The translations under genes and the position numbers were made by a program. This document shows positions 9,968 to 19,909 of a stretch of 64,000 nt of DNA, piece by piece. Position 1 is the stretch's first letter, and each line of letters opens with the position of its first letter. The notes beneath the pieces are model-generated. The model was not told where the DNA came from. It searched no databases and saw only the letters and a program-made list of their open reading frames with translations. The stretch covers positions 1,560,830 through 1,624,829 of the forward strand of contig NZ_CP016615.1 in NCBI RefSeq assembly GCF_013377275.1, in the 5' to 3' direction. Source of the DNA: Vespertiliibacter pulmonis. Lineage in GTDB: Bacteria > Pseudomonadota > Gammaproteobacteria > Enterobacterales > Pasteurellaceae.

Positions 9968-10786
9968 TTAGTGTTGGCAGTTACCACCGCAGACATCACC
10001 GTGAAGATTGTGGTGATGGTTATGATTATGAGCGTAGAATGCCACATTTTTAGCAAATTGATCGCCAAAAAAATGGATAAAACTTGGTTCCATTGAAATT
10101 TTTTCGGGTGTGCCGGCACAACAGATGTGTCGATTAACACACAATACTTCGTCCGTATTTGCCATTACAATATTAAGATCGTGAGAAACCATTAAAATTG
10201 CACAATTTAGCCAATCTCGTGTTTTATTTAGTAGTTGATAGAGTTCTGTTTGCCCTGTAATATCTACGCCTTGCATTGGTTCGTCTAAGACAAGTAGGTG
10301 TGGGCGGTCTAAAATTGCACGAGCTAACAATACTCTTTGTAATTCTCCGCCTGATAATTTTTGCATACTACTTTGAGCTAAATGAGTGATAGAAAAAAGT
10401 TCAAGAGATTCATCAATCAGAGCTTGAGTTACCCTTGGTTTAAGAGACAAAAATTTACGGACTGTAATGGGAATAGATGAATCTAAATGTAATTTTTGTG
10501 GAACATAGCCAATTTTTATGTCTTTTTTATGATATATCTGGCCGCTTGTTGCGGGTAATAACTTAAGTAATACTTTTAACAAGGTTGATTTTCCACCACC
10601 ATTGGGCCCGACAATCGTTGTAATAGAATTTGGATAAATATTGAGCGTGATATTTTGTAAAATTGATTTACTTTCTAAGGTTACGTTAATCTTTTCTAAA
10701 CGGATCAATGGCTCATTATTGGGTTGAGTAATCGGCTTAACTCGTGTAATTTGCATTGTATTAAAATTTTTATGGGTATAGGCCAT
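9968..10786 (-). CDS. znuC: ZnuC, zinc ABC transporter ATPase
   Basis: The 272-residue ATPase has Walker [10 protein letters not shown], signature LSGGELQR and Walker [11 protein letters not shown]. Its C-terminus is rich in His and Cys (positions about 252-272), a possible metal-sensing tail of the kind seen in ZnuC. It powers zinc import through ZnuB. Two starts are possible: ATG at 10786 (MAYTHKN) or ATG at 10756 (MQITRV); neither has a clear Shine-Dalgarno sequence. It is transcribed divergently from mepM. Confidence 0.92.
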   Translation of the reverse strand: MAYTHKNFNTMQITRVKPITQPNNEPLIRLEKINVTLESKSILQNITLNIYPNSITTIVGPNGGGKSTLLKVLLKLLPATSGQIYHKKDIKIGYVPQKLHLDSSIPITVRKFLSLKPRVTQALIDESLELFSITHLAQSSMQKLSGGELQRVLLARAILDRPHLLVLDEPMQGVDITGQTELYQLLNKTRDWLNCAILMVSHDLNIVMANTDEVLCVNRHICCAGTPEKISMEPSFIHFFGDQFAKNVAFYAHNHNHHHNLHGDVCGGNCQH

Positions 10787-10830
10787 TAAAAGTAGCGGAT
10801 TTTTTTATCTTTGACAAGTCCATGTGAATT

Positions 10831-10859
10831 TTTTCGCAGAATTTCTGTCAAAGCGAAAA
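10831..10859. promoter_or_regulatory. Inverted repeat between znuC and mepM
   Basis: TTTTCGC (10831-10837) and GCGAAAA (10853-10859) form an inverted repeat around a smaller palindrome, CAGAA-T-TTCTG (10837-10847), in the 121-bp divergent intergenic region. It does not match the Zur consensus that I know. An operator role is a guess from position and symmetry. Confidence 0.35.
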
Positions 10860-10907
10860 TGGATAAATATTTAGAACTAAAATAAGAAAAATAATTAGGA
10901 TAATAAT

Positions 10908-12527
10908 TTGCAATACGTTGTTTTCGCTCGAGATCGCCGCCGTAAGAAAAATCGTGTTAAAGCGTTTTTATTTTTAATGGCGTTGTTCTGCATTGTAATT
11001 GGCATTGGTTTAGCGGTTAAATCGCAACCAGAGTATCATCATTCGTCTAGTAAACAAACAGAGCAAAAAAATATAGTTAACGCACCGCTTGTTAATGAGG
11101 TTGCGGATAATCCTGATCCCTTTGCGACTTCAGCAAATAATTTGGCATTAATGGCATTATCTGATACGAAAATGGAAGATGTAGCATTAGATAACCTTTC
11201 TCATTCCGCTATTTCAAATGCAAAAGATCTTACTTATATTGATATTCAAGATAATGAACTTGATGAAGTAGATGTTCAGTCTCCAACTGATGAAAATGCG
11301 ACATCTTATGAAGATGAATTTGTGGCGGAAGATGATGTTGATGATGAAACAATTGAGCGTTTACAAGATGCAGCGGCTAAAGATAAACAAAAAAAATCGG
11401 GAGAAATATTGTCTGAAGAAGCTGAACAAGCATTGGATAGTTTTTTAGATGTCGCAGAGCAGGCTATTCGTATTCAAAATCAATTTAGCTATACAGTTGC
11501 TCGAGGCGATAAATTAAAAGATGTATTGGAGCAATCGGGATTAAGCAATGCAACAGCTCGGGTACTAGAGAAAAAATTTCCTCAATTAGCGACATTGACA
11601 CCGGGGCAACAATTTTATTGGATCCTAAACAAAGACGGTGAGCTAGAATATATGAATTGGTTGGTATCCGAAAAAGAAGAGAAAATTTTTGAACGTAAAT
11701 CGAAAAATCAGTTTTCTGTACAAACCATAGAAAAACAGGGCGTTTGGAAACAAGATGTAGTAAGAGGTGTTCTCAATGGAGATTTTACTTCGAGTTTAAA
11801 AAAACAAGGGCTTTCTAACCGACAAATTTCTCAGCTTGCATCAGGTATTCAATGGCAAATTGCAACCAATAAGCTAAAAAAAGGGGATAAATACGTTATT
11901 TTAGTGAAACGAGAATATATCAATAATAAGGTAACAGAATTAGGTAATGTGGAGGCTATCCATATTCTTAGTGGTAATAAAAGCTATTATGCTATTCAGG
12001 CAGATAATGGGCGTTATTATAGCCGGCATGGTGAAACGTTAGGTAAGGGATTTTCTCGCTATCCGTTACAATTTACACCTAGAATTTCATCGCCTTTTAA
12101 CCCAAGACGAAGACACCCCGTTACTGGACGAATTGCTCCTCATAAAGGGGTTGATTTAGGTGTACAAAGTGGAACACCAGTTATTGCTCCAGCTGATGGT
12201 GTTGTTGAGCATGTGGCTTATCAAGCAAATGGTGCAGGGCGTTATATTAAAGTGCGACATGGTGGACAGTATACTACGGTCTATATGCACTTAAGTAGGG
12301 CGTTAGTTCGTGTAGGACAGAGTGTGAAAAAAGGTGAGCGTATTGCTATTTCAGGTAATACAGGGCGTTCAACAGGTCCACATTTGCATTATGAGTTTCA
12401 TATTAACGGACAGCCAGTTAATCCATTAACGGTAAGGCTACCAGGAACAGGTTCTGGAATGCCAGAGAAAGAGCGGCAGGCATTTTTAGCAAAAGCTCGA
12501 ATGATCGAAGCAAAATTAAAACTATAA
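10908..12527 (+). CDS. mepM: MepM-like murein DD-endopeptidase (M23 family)
   Basis: This 539-residue protein has a short basic cytoplasmic start (RDRRRKKNR), one membrane helix (about residues 18-36), a strongly acidic linker (about 80-155), a LysM-like/OapA-type domain (about 195-330) and a C-terminal M23 peptidase domain with HKGVDLG near 411 and HLHYEF near 492. MepM cuts meso-DAP-D-Ala crosslinks to let the cell wall grow. The start is TTG at 10908 with AGGA at 10897-10900, seven bases upstream. It is longer than E. coli MepM (440 residues), mainly because of the acidic region. dsbC follows by 10 bases. Confidence 0.88.
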   Translation: MQYVVFARDRRRKKNRVKAFLFLMALFCIVIGIGLAVKSQPEYHHSSSKQTEQKNIVNAPLVNEVADNPDPFATSANNLALMALSDTKMEDVALDNLSHSAISNAKDLTYIDIQDNELDEVDVQSPTDENATSYEDEFVAEDDVDDETIERLQDAAAKDKQKKSGEILSEEAEQALDSFLDVAEQAIRIQNQFSYTVARGDKLKDVLEQSGLSNATARVLEKKFPQLATLTPGQQFYWILNKDGELEYMNWLVSEKEEKIFERKSKNQFSVQTIEKQGVWKQDVVRGVLNGDFTSSLKKQGLSNRQISQLASGIQWQIATNKLKKGDKYVILVKREYINNKVTELGNVEAIHILSGNKSYYAIQADNGRYYSRHGETLGKGFSRYPLQFTPRISSPFNPRRRHPVTGRIAPHKGVDLGVQSGTPVIAPADGVVEHVAYQANGAGRYIKVRHGGQYTTVYMHLSRALVRVGQSVKKGERIAISGNTGRSTGPHLHYEFHINGQPVNPLTVRLPGTGSGMPEKERQAFLAKARMIEAKLKL

Positions 12528-12537
12528 GGACATAATA

Positions 12538-13224
12538 ATGAATTCAAAAGTAATGGTAGCAACAGTAGCAAGTTTAATTTCAAGCTCGATTTGGGCAAGC
12601 GTTAATTTGGAAAAACAGCTTGAAAGTGTTGGAGCAACAAATGTTAAAATTGCAGAATCGGCTTTACCAGGCTTTAAAACCGCAGTATCTGATCAAGGTG
12701 TTGTGCAAATTAGTCAAGATGGGCGTTTCGTAATTTATGGTAAAGTGTTTGAATTAAAAAGTGGTAAAGCGATAGACATCACAAATAATGCGTTAATGAA
12801 ACAGTTGAATGCCTTAAGCAACGAAATGATTGTATTTCCTGCGAAGAATCAAAAATATGTAGTGAATATTTTTACGGATATTACTTGCCAATATTGCCAT
12901 ATTTTGCATCAGCAGATAAAAGAATACAATGACTTAGGTATTACTATACGTTATTTAGCATTTCCTCGAGGCGGATTAAATACGCAAGTCGCTAAACAAA
13001 TGGAGGCAGTGTGGAGTGCCGAAGATAAGGTATTTGCATTGAATGAAGCTGAAAGTGGACGTCTCCCGAAAACAGTAAAAACTCCTAGTGTGGTTAAAAA
13101 GCATTATAACTTAGGTATTCAGTTTGGCATAACGGGAACACCTAGTATCATTACATCAGAAGGAGAAGTGATCCCTGGCTATGTTGAGCCAAAAGAACTA
13201 TTGAAAATGTTACAAAGCTCTTAG
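12538..13224 (+). CDS. dsbC: DsbC, periplasmic disulfide isomerase
   Basis: The 228-residue protein has a signal peptide (cut probably after IWASV/N near residue 22), an N-terminal dimerisation domain and a thioredoxin fold with the CQYC active site at about residues 117-120 and the cis-Pro loop 'GTPSII' near 200. DsbC reshuffles wrong disulfides in periplasmic proteins. Only 10 bases separate it from mepM and about 56 from recJ, the usual dsbC-recJ order in gamma-proteobacteria. An exact USS lies in the dsbC-recJ gap. Confidence 0.92.
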   Translation: MNSKVMVATVASLISSSIWASVNLEKQLESVGATNVKIAESALPGFKTAVSDQGVVQISQDGRFVIYGKVFELKSGKAIDITNNALMKQLNALSNEMIVFPAKNQKYVVNIFTDITCQYCHILHQQIKEYNDLGITIRYLAFPRGGLNTQVAKQMEAVWSAEDKVFALNEAESGRLPKTVKTPSVVKKHYNLGIQFGITGTPSIITSEGEVIPGYVEPKELLKMLQSS

Positions 13225-13251
13225 TTAAAAGCTTATCAATTCAATTATCTA

Positions 13252-13260
13252 ACCGCTTGT
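13252..13260 (-). repeat. Uptake signal sequence (ACAAGCGGT)
   Basis: Exact USS core on the minus strand in the 56-bp gap between dsbC and recJ. Confidence 0.8.
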
Positions 13261-13280
13261 ATTAGGCAATAAATTATAGA

Positions 13281-14996
13281 ATGAATAAACTCATCAAACG
13301 TCGTCCGTTATTAACGGACGAATGTATATCCGATCACCCGTTATTAAACCGTATTTATCAAGCTCGAGGAGTAAAATCTCGAAAGCAATTGGATTTATCA
13401 TTAAAGGGAATACATAACCCAAATCAACTGGCTAATATTGAACAAGCGGTCGAATTATTGTTTCAAAGTTATCAACAGCAAGAAAGAATAGTGATTGTAG
13501 GAGATTTTGATGCTGATGGGGCAACTAGCACGGCTTTAGCAATATTAGCTCTACGTCAATTTGGCTTTCAGAACGTGGATTATATCATTCCTGATCGATT
13601 TTCTCAGGGATATGGATTAAGTATTGATGTTGCACAAATGGTTATAGAAAAAGGCGTTGATTTGGTCTTAACCGTAGATAATGGTATCTCGTCTTTTCAG
13701 GGAATCGATTTGTTGAAATTTCATGGTATAAAAGTGCTGATCACGGATCACCATTTACCAACAGATTCTTTACCTAATGCTGATGCGATTGTGAATCCAA
13801 ATCTAGCAACGTGCGAATTTCCGTCTAAATCATTAGCTGGTGTGGGCGTTATTTTTTATGTAATGATTGCGTTGAGAGCAAAGCTACGTAAAGAAGGTGC
13901 TTTCAAAACTAAAGAACCAAATATTTCAGAATTACTTGATCTAGTTGCATTGGGAACGGTTGCAGATGTTGTTCCCCTTGACCACAACAATAGAATTTTA
14001 GTATCACAAGGGTTAAATCGTATTCGTTCGGGACAGGCTAAAGTTGGTATTCAAGCACTAGCTGAAGTGGGTAAGCGTGAGTTATCAAGTTTGCAAGCCA
14101 GTGATTTAGGATTTTCCATTGCACCACGTTTAAATGCAGCGGGTCGGCTAGAGAATATGTCTCTTGGCGTTGAGTTATTGATTTGTGAAAATTTAATGAC
14201 GGCACGCCAGCTAGCATTAGAATTAGATTCACTTAATCAAACTCGTAAGGAATTTGAACAAGAGATGAAAGCTGAAGCTCTAGCAATTTGTGCAAAATTG
14301 CCAAATTTAATAGATTACTCAGTAGCAAGTGGCATTATTTTATTCCAAGCTGATTGGCATCAAGGCGTTATTGGTATATTAGCCTCTCGGATAAAAGATC
14401 AATTTAATCGTCCTACCATCGTGTTTGCGCAAGAAGATGAGCAAAGCGAGTTATTGCGGGGGTCTGCCCGTTCAATTATTGGGGTGCATATGCGTGATTT
14501 GCTTGAGCGGATTGATACAAATTACCCCGATTTAATTATTAAATTTGGCGGCCATGCAATGGCAGCAGGGCTAACGATTGCTCGAGAAAAACTTCCTCAA
14601 TTTGAACAGGCTTTTAATAATGTTGTTCAAACATTTATTGAGCCAGAACAGTTACAAGGTATTATTTATACTGATGGTGAATTGCAAACTAATGAATTGA
14701 ACCTTGATACAGCAGAATTATTAAAACAAGCGGGTCCTTGGGGGCAACATTTTTCAGAGCCTATATTTGAGGGTGATTTTAAAATTTTACATCAGAAATT
14801 AGTAGGGCAGAAACATTTGGCATTAATTGTTGAAAGTAGTGAAGGTATGCAAATTGATGCAATCTGGTTTAATATTGATTTAAGGCAATATCCTGATTAT
14901 TCAATTAAATCAGCCAAATTGATTTATAAATTGAATATAAATGAATTTCGAGGAAATCGAAATTTGCAATTATTAGTAGAAGATTTATCTATTTAA
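13281..14996 (+). CDS. recJ: RecJ, single-stranded-DNA-specific 5'-3' exonuclease
   Basis: The 571-residue protein has the DHH phosphoesterase motifs DFDADG (near residue 75), TDHH (near 155), the 'LGTVADVVPL' motif near 228 and the DHHA1 block GGHAMAAG near 425. RecJ degrades single-stranded DNA 5' to 3' in RecFOR recombination, mismatch repair and base-excision repair. Length is normal (E. coli 577). It lies downstream of dsbC. Confidence 0.95.
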   Translation: MNKLIKRRPLLTDECISDHPLLNRIYQARGVKSRKQLDLSLKGIHNPNQLANIEQAVELLFQSYQQQERIVIVGDFDADGATSTALAILALRQFGFQNVDYIIPDRFSQGYGLSIDVAQMVIEKGVDLVLTVDNGISSFQGIDLLKFHGIKVLITDHHLPTDSLPNADAIVNPNLATCEFPSKSLAGVGVIFYVMIALRAKLRKEGAFKTKEPNISELLDLVALGTVADVVPLDHNNRILVSQGLNRIRSGQAKVGIQALAEVGKRELSSLQASDLGFSIAPRLNAAGRLENMSLGVELLICENLMTARQLALELDSLNQTRKEFEQEMKAEALAICAKLPNLIDYSVASGIILFQADWHQGVIGILASRIKDQFNRPTIVFAQEDEQSELLRGSARSIIGVHMRDLLERIDTNYPDLIIKFGGHAMAAGLTIAREKLPQFEQAFNNVVQTFIEPEQLQGIIYTDGELQTNELNLDTAELLKQAGPWGQHFSEPIFEGDFKILHQKLVGQKHLALIVESSEGMQIDAIWFNIDLRQYPDYSIKSAKLIYKLNINEFRGNRNLQLLVEDLSI

Positions 14997-15124
14997 ATAA
15001 TAATCAAAAAAGCTAGAATAAAAATTTTTAGTAGTGTAAAATCTGCTGAACCTGTATGCCAAATGATGGTAATACGAGTAATCTAAATATTTTTATACAA
15101 CAATTTTCAAAAGGAACACCTTAA

Positions 15125-15973
15125 ATGAAAAAAACAATTCTTTCTCGCGGATTACTATTAACCAGTATTGCGCTTGCAGTCACTGCTTGTGGTAACTTAA
15201 GTAAAGTATCTGACGAAGGGACAACTGAAAACCCAGTATTCCCAAAAATTTCTGAATCAGAATTTAACCACGATGGCTCACAATTTGGTTCTTGGCCAAA
15301 CTGGGAGAATGTTCGCCAAATCGAACGTGGTATGAATAAAGATCAACTTTATTACTTAATTGGTCGTCCGCATTTTGAAGAAGGATTATATGGTGTTCGT
15401 GAATGGGATTACGCATTCAACTACCGTGAAAATGGCGTACATAAAATCTGCCAATACAAAATTTTATTTGATAAAAATATGAATGCACAAAGTTTCTATT
15501 GGTATCCAAATGGTTGTAATGGTAATTCATCATTTAATTTAAGCGGTGATTTCTTATTTGACTTCGATAAAGATACTTTAACCGTAAAAGGTAAAGAAGT
15601 TGTTGATAATGTTGCTGGTCAATTAAAAGCATCAGGCGCACAACAAGTTAAAATTGCAGGTTATACTGACCGTTTAGGTTCTGAGCAGTATAACTTAAAT
15701 CTTTCACAACGTCGTGCAAATATGGTTAAAGCTCGTTTAGCACAACAAGGTGTTGTTGCACAAATGGAAGCAGTAGGCTATGGTAAAGCACATCAAGTAA
15801 AAGCGTGTGATGGTGAATCAGGTCAAGCATTAAAAGATTGCTTACGTCCAAATCGCCGTGTAGAGATTTCTGCAAATGGTGGTGTATTAAAGCAAAATGA
15901 AAATGGTAACGTTGCAGGTCCAAATGGTCCAGCACCGCTTTATCAAACGCCAGCGTACAATGGTAATAAATAA
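15125..15973 (+). CDS. Lipoprotein with BamE-like and OmpA-like domains
   Basis: This 282-residue protein has a lipoprotein signal (lipobox Leu-Ala-Val-Thr-Ala-Cys, lipidated Cys22). Residues about 55-125 match the SmpA/OmlA (BamE) fold: 'IERGMNKDQLYYLIGRP' and 'REWDYAFNY'. Residues about 138-250 are an OmpA C-terminal peptidoglycan-binding domain with 'GYTDRLGSEQYNLNLSQRRA'. In most species these domains sit on different proteins (BamE; Pal/OmpA). A likely role is tethering the outer membrane to peptidoglycan, possibly near the BAM complex; this is inference. It has its own promoter region (128-bp gap) and terminator. Confidence 0.82.
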   Translation: MKKTILSRGLLLTSIALAVTACGNLSKVSDEGTTENPVFPKISESEFNHDGSQFGSWPNWENVRQIERGMNKDQLYYLIGRPHFEEGLYGVREWDYAFNYRENGVHKICQYKILFDKNMNAQSFYWYPNGCNGNSSFNLSGDFLFDFDKDTLTVKGKEVVDNVAGQLKASGAQQVKIAGYTDRLGSEQYNLNLSQRRANMVKARLAQQGVVAQMEAVGYGKAHQVKACDGESGQALKDCLRPNRRVEISANGGVLKQNENGNVAGPNGPAPLYQTPAYNGNK

Positions 15974-16005
15974 TTTACTAATGGATAAATTAGCGTTATA
16001 AAATA

Positions 16006-16037
16006 GAAAGGGTGAGAAATCATCCTTTCTTTTTTTA
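16006..16037 (+). terminator. Rho-independent terminator after the BamE/OmpA lipoprotein
   Basis: GAAAGGGTGA (16006-16015) pairs with TCATCCTTTC (16020-16029) through one G-T wobble, with a 4-base loop, followed by a run of T. Confidence 0.85.
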
Positions 16038-16056
16038 TATAGGTAGGAGAACTTTT

Positions 16057-16878
16057 ATGGATTATCAAGCAATTGCATTTGATCTTGATGGAACGTTGCT
16101 ATCTAATCAAGGCTCAATTTTAGAGTCAAGTAAGAGAGCAATTAAACAAGCTCAATTGTTAGGGTTAAAAATCTTTATTGTTACAGGGCGTCATCATACT
16201 GCAGTTCGTCCGTACTATATAGAGTTAGGATTAGACACGCCCGTTGTTTGTTGTAATGGCACATATCTATACGATTTTAAACACGATAAAGTATTATGGG
16301 GTAATCCATTAACAACAGAGCAAGCTATGTTGTTAATTCGTTCTGCCCAAGAAAAATCGCTACATCTTGCTGTTTATACACGTGATAGTATGACTTATGA
16401 AATGCTTAATACACATTTCACAAAATTACTGGCTTGGGTAAATAGTGTTGATTCATCTATCCGCCCCGATGTTCGCCAGGTTAAATTTGATGATTTATTA
16501 GATGGCAATTCTATAATTTGGAAAGTGTTAGTTAGTAATCCTGATTTAGATAAAATGCAAAAATTTGTTGATAACCTACCGCTTGATCAATTTAGTGCTG
16601 AATGGTCTTGGGTTGATCGTGTTGATATTACAGCTCAAGGTAATACTAAAGGTGCTTGTCTAGCAGAATTGTTAAAATTGGAAGGAATTTCACCTGAAAA
16701 GGTTATTGCTTTTGGTGATAATTTCAACGATATAAGTATGCTGTCTTTGGTAGGAATGGGGATTGCAATGGGTGAATCAGATCAAGAAGTACAAAAAAGC
16801 GCTAAAAAAGTGATTGGCTCACATAATGAAAATAGTATTGCTTATGCTCTAACAGATTTATTAAAATTTGAGAAATGA
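16057..16878 (+). CDS. ybhA: HAD-superfamily phosphatase, YbhA-like (pyridoxal phosphatase)
   Basis: The 273-residue Cof-type HAD phosphatase has motif I DLDGTLL (residues 8-14), motif II Thr in 'IVTGRHH', and motif III/IV 'GDNFNDISML' near 226. The block 'TGRHHTAVRPYYIELGLDTPVVCCNGTYLYD' aligns closely with E. coli YbhA, which dephosphorylates pyridoxal phosphate and other small phosphates. The start at 16057 follows TAGGAGAACTTTT; the frame upstream runs into the preceding terminator. It overlaps the next gene by 4 bases. Confidence 0.85.
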   Translation: MDYQAIAFDLDGTLLSNQGSILESSKRAIKQAQLLGLKIFIVTGRHHTAVRPYYIELGLDTPVVCCNGTYLYDFKHDKVLWGNPLTTEQAMLLIRSAQEKSLHLAVYTRDSMTYEMLNTHFTKLLAWVNSVDSSIRPDVRQVKFDDLLDGNSIIWKVLVSNPDLDKMQKFVDNLPLDQFSAEWSWVDRVDITAQGNTKGACLAELLKLEGISPEKVIAFGDNFNDISMLSLVGMGIAMGESDQEVQKSAKKVIGSHNENSIAYALTDLLKFEK

Positions 16879-17399
16879 TAATCAGAAAATCAAAACAAGA
16901 AGATTTTAAACAGATTTTATCTATTTATAATCAAGCTATTCCAACACATCAAATTACAGCAGATCTGGAATTTGTTACAGAAGAAAATCGTCAGCAATGG
17001 TTTGATTTTCATTTACAGAGTGAAAAATACCCACTTTGGAGTGTAGAGGAATATTCAGGTGTAGTTGGTTGGTTTAGTTTTTCTCCTTTCTATGAACGAT
17101 CAGGATTTGTACATACAGCTGAAATTAGCATTTATTTTGATCAATCCGCTAAAGGAAAAGGGTATGGCTCTCAAGTTGTTCAATATATGCAAAATGTGAT
17201 GTTAGACTATGAGATTAATACTCTAATGGCGTATATTTTTGAGTTAAATCGGGTAAGTATTGATTTAATGAAGAAACATCATTTTGAATGCTGGGGGCGC
17301 TTTCCAAACATTGCTAATATGGGAAGGTCAATAGATGGCTCAGAAAAATGGCGAACGTTAGTAGCAATGGCCTTTCAAAAAGGAGTTATAAGCGATTAG
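16875..17399 (+). CDS. GNAT-family N-acetyltransferase (phosphinothricin acetyltransferase-like)
   Basis: This 174-residue protein carries the GNAT acetyl-CoA loop 'AKGKGYGSQVVQYM' near residues 93-107 and the layout of the Pat/MnaT subgroup, which acetylates amino acids or related amines. The start overlaps the ybhA stop (ATGA), so the pair is translationally coupled. The acceptor substrate cannot be read from the sequence. Confidence 0.78.
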   Translation: MIIRKSKQEDFKQILSIYNQAIPTHQITADLEFVTEENRQQWFDFHLQSEKYPLWSVEEYSGVVGWFSFSPFYERSGFVHTAEISIYFDQSAKGKGYGSQVVQYMQNVMLDYEINTLMAYIFELNRVSIDLMKKHHFECWGRFPNIANMGRSIDGSEKWRTLVAMAFQKGVISD

Positions 17400-17504
17400 A
17401 TTTATTATTTTTTTGCAAATAGTCAAGAAATTACTTGCATATTGCAGTGTAATTTTGCAATCTGTTTAACGAATAACGCTATAAAAAATAGACAGGAGAG
17501 AAAA

Positions 17505-18392
17505 ATGTCAGTACCTTTATTTTCAGGCAGTATCGTTGCATTAATTACCCCAATGTGTGAGGGGGAAATTGATTTTGGAGAATTAAAAAAATTAATTGAA
17601 TTTCATATTGAGTCAGGTACGCACGGTATTGTTCTTGTAGGCACAACGGGAGAATCAACTACACTTACTATTGATGAGCAAGTTAGATTGATTCGTAAAG
17701 GTGTAGAGTATGCAGCAGGGCGAATTCCGATTATTGCAGGTACAGGTTCAAATTCAACTAATGAAGCAATCACTTTAACTAAATTGTTAGAAGACAGTGG
17801 TATTGTGGGGTGTTTAAGTGTGGTACCATATTACAATAAACCAACCCAAGAGGGAATGTACCAACATTTTAAAACGATTGCAGAATGTACGAAATTACCA
17901 CAAATTTTATATAACGTACCAAGTCGTACAGGCAGTGATTTAAAGCCCGAAACAGTTGCGCGTTTAGCGAAAATTTCAAATATTATTGGGATTAAAGAAG
18001 CAACAGGTGATCTTGGTCGTGTAACTGAAATCAAACGATTAGCGGGTAATGAATTTATTTTCTTAAGTGGCGATGATGCAACTGGGCTTGAGTCTATTAA
18101 ACTTGGTGGCCAAGGTGTTATTTCAGTTACCAACAACCTTGCAGCAGCAGATATGGCAAAAATGTGTGAATTTGCTTTGGCTGGACAATTTGATGAAGCA
18201 GAGAAAATAAATAATCAGCTAGTCGATTTACATCGAGATCTATTTATTGAGGGTAACCCTATCCCTGTAAAATGGGCAGCGTATAAAATGGGGTTGATTT
18301 CTCAACCAAGTTTGCGTTTGCCATTAACTGTATTATCTGAAGAAGCACAGCCTAAAGTCATTGCAGCATTAGAAAGTGCAAATCTACTATAA
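17505..18392 (+). CDS. dapA: 4-hydroxy-tetrahydrodipicolinate synthase
   Basis: This 295-residue class I aldolase has the GTTGE motif near residue 43, Tyr in 'YNVPSRTG' near 133 and the Schiff-base Lys in 'GIKEATGD' near 161. It condenses pyruvate with aspartate semialdehyde, the first committed step to diaminopimelate and lysine. The start ([10 protein letters not shown]) follows GGAGAG at 17493-17500; 21 further in-frame codons upstream are non-coding. dapB, the next pathway step, is at 60.4 kb. A related enzyme, NanA, is at 46.2 kb. Confidence 0.95.
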   Translation: MSVPLFSGSIVALITPMCEGEIDFGELKKLIEFHIESGTHGIVLVGTTGESTTLTIDEQVRLIRKGVEYAAGRIPIIAGTGSNSTNEAITLTKLLEDSGIVGCLSVVPYYNKPTQEGMYQHFKTIAECTKLPQILYNVPSRTGSDLKPETVARLAKISNIIGIKEATGDLGRVTEIKRLAGNEFIFLSGDDATGLESIKLGGQGVISVTNNLAAADMAKMCEFALAGQFDEAEKINNQLVDLHRDLFIEGNPIPVKWAAYKMGLISQPSLRLPLTVLSEEAQPKVIAALESANLL

Positions 18393-18413
18393 GATTTATT
18401 TTAAATATGTAAA

Positions 18414-18443
18414 AGGCTCAATCTTTTATGAATAATTGAGCCT
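18414..18443. terminator. Hairpin between dapA and folD
   Basis: An 8-bp stem, AGGCTCAA (18414-18421) with TTGAGCCT (18436-18443), lies between convergent genes. The T-run is better on the minus strand, so it should mainly end folD transcripts. Confidence 0.7.
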
Positions 18444-18465
18444 GTAAATTGTAAGCAAAATCTAA

Positions 18466-19335
18466 TTAGAAATTATCGCTGTTATATTGAATATGATTTT
18501 CATAGGCTTGCAGTGTATTTTGCATTAACATTGCAACAGTCATTGGCCCTACGCCACCTGGTACAGGTGTAATAAAGCTGGCTTTTTCTAATGCCACATC
18601 AAATTCAATATCACCGATTATTTTATTATCAACACGGTTAATGCCGACATCAATGACAACAGCCCCTTCTTTTATCCATTCTCCCTGTATAAAACTAGGT
18701 TTGCCTATGGCAACGATTAAAATATCTGCTTGGCGGATATGAGTTGCTAAATCAAGGGTAAAGCGGTGAGTTACTGTTACGGTACAGCCCTTTAACAGTA
18801 ATTCCAATGCCATTGGGCGACCAACAATATTTGATGCGCCAACTATAACAGCGTGTTTGCCGAGAAACTCAATTCCAGTTTTTTCAAGTAATTTTATAAT
18901 TCCATAAGGCGTGCAGGCTCGTAGTGTTGGGATACGCTGACATAACCTGCCAATATTGTAAGGGTGAAAGCCATCAACATCTTTATCTGGACAAATAGCG
19001 TCAATAATTTTAGTGCTATCAATGTGTGGCGGTAGTGGTAGTTGAACTAAAATACCATCAATATTTGGAGCATTATTTAATTTATTGATAAGAGAGAGAA
19101 TCTCAGTTTCTGTCGTTTGTTCTGCGAGTTCATAAGTGTAAGATTGAATACCTACTTCTGCACAGCTCTTACGTTTGTTTTTTACATAAATTTGTGAGGC
19201 GAGATCACTGCCAACTAAAATAACAGCCAGCTCAGGTTTGCGTCTCCCTTGACCATGAAAAGCTGAAATTTTTTGTGCAATTTCTTGCTTAATTTGATAA
19301 GCGAGATCAGAACCTGAAATAATTTGTGCAGACAT
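18466..19335 (-). CDS. folD: FolD, methylenetetrahydrofolate dehydrogenase/cyclohydrolase
   Basis: The 289-residue protein has the FolD signatures: '[14 protein letters not shown]' (catalytic Lys near residue 56), '[10 protein letters not shown]' near 98, the Rossmann '[16 protein letters not shown]' near 166 and '[19 protein letters not shown]' near 262. It interconverts 5,10-methylene-, methenyl- and 10-formyl-tetrahydrofolate in the cytoplasm. It is a single gene, convergent with dapA, and its upstream region leads into the tRNA pair. Confidence 0.95.
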   Translation of the reverse strand: MSAQIISGSDLAYQIKQEIAQKISAFHGQGRRKPELAVILVGSDLASQIYVKNKRKSCAEVGIQSYTYELAEQTTETEILSLINKLNNAPNIDGILVQLPLPPHIDSTKIIDAICPDKDVDGFHPYNIGRLCQRIPTLRACTPYGIIKLLEKTGIEFLGKHAVIVGASNIVGRPMALELLLKGCTVTVTHRFTLDLATHIRQADILIVAIGKPSFIQGEWIKEGAVVIDVGINRVDNKIIGDIEFDVALEKASFITPVPGGVGPMTVAMLMQNTLQAYENHIQYNSDNF

Positions 19336-19495
19336 ACGAGCCCCAATAAGGAAAATGTTTATTATTCTCTCAAAAAAAATGAGTATTGATAAGTATAATT
19401 TATCTTAATGTTTAAAGAATAGCCATTTAAAATCAAGTAGATAGAAAATGATTGACGAGGTATTAAAAGAAATTATAATAGTGTCATCTTTTAGT

Positions 19496-19572
19496 CGGCG
19501 AGTAGCGCAGCTTGGTAGCGCAACTGGTTTGGGACCAGTGGGTCGTAGGTTCAAATCCTATCTCGCCGACCA
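19496..19572 (+). tRNA. tRNA-Pro (anticodon TGG)
   Basis: A 77-base cloverleaf: acceptor CGGCGAG (19496-19502) pairs with CTCGCCG (19562-19568), the anticodon arm is CTGGT-TTGGGA-ACCAG with anticodon TGG, the T-loop is GTTCAAATC, and the encoded end is ACCA. Confidence 0.95.
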
Positions 19573-19603
19573 CTTCTAAAGCATCATATTTATTTCTTAC
19601 TAC

Positions 19604-19680
<77 letters not shown>

Positions 19681-19738
19681 TTTTAACTTTCGATACATTA
19701 AAATATACTTTATTTTTATTGGAATAATTTCGTTCATA

Positions 19739-19846
19739 ATGATATTGATTGGTGTAGTACAAATGGTAAGAATTGTCCAATCTCCAATATTAAATAAAGC
19801 TCAGAAATGGCAAAGGCTATTCGGAAAAGTTGATAAAAAATATTAA
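19739..19846 (+). CDS. Possible very small membrane ORF after tRNA-Arg
   Basis: A stop-free frame continues out of the tRNA-Arg gene. The part beyond the tRNA encodes a hydrophobic stretch followed by a basic tail (NKAQKWQRLFGKVDKKY). An in-frame ATG at 19739 gives only 35 residues. No good Shine-Dalgarno sequence sits at the right distance. It may be a real small protein using a start further upstream, or chance. A short hairpin (ATCCC / GGGAT, about 19847-19865) follows. Confidence 0.2.
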   Translation: MILIGVVQMVRIVQSPILNKAQKWQRLFGKVDKKY

Positions 19847-19909
19847 AATCCCGTTTTACGGGGATATTTATAGCTTAGATGAGGATATCTTTTATTATTT
19901 TTCTGAACA

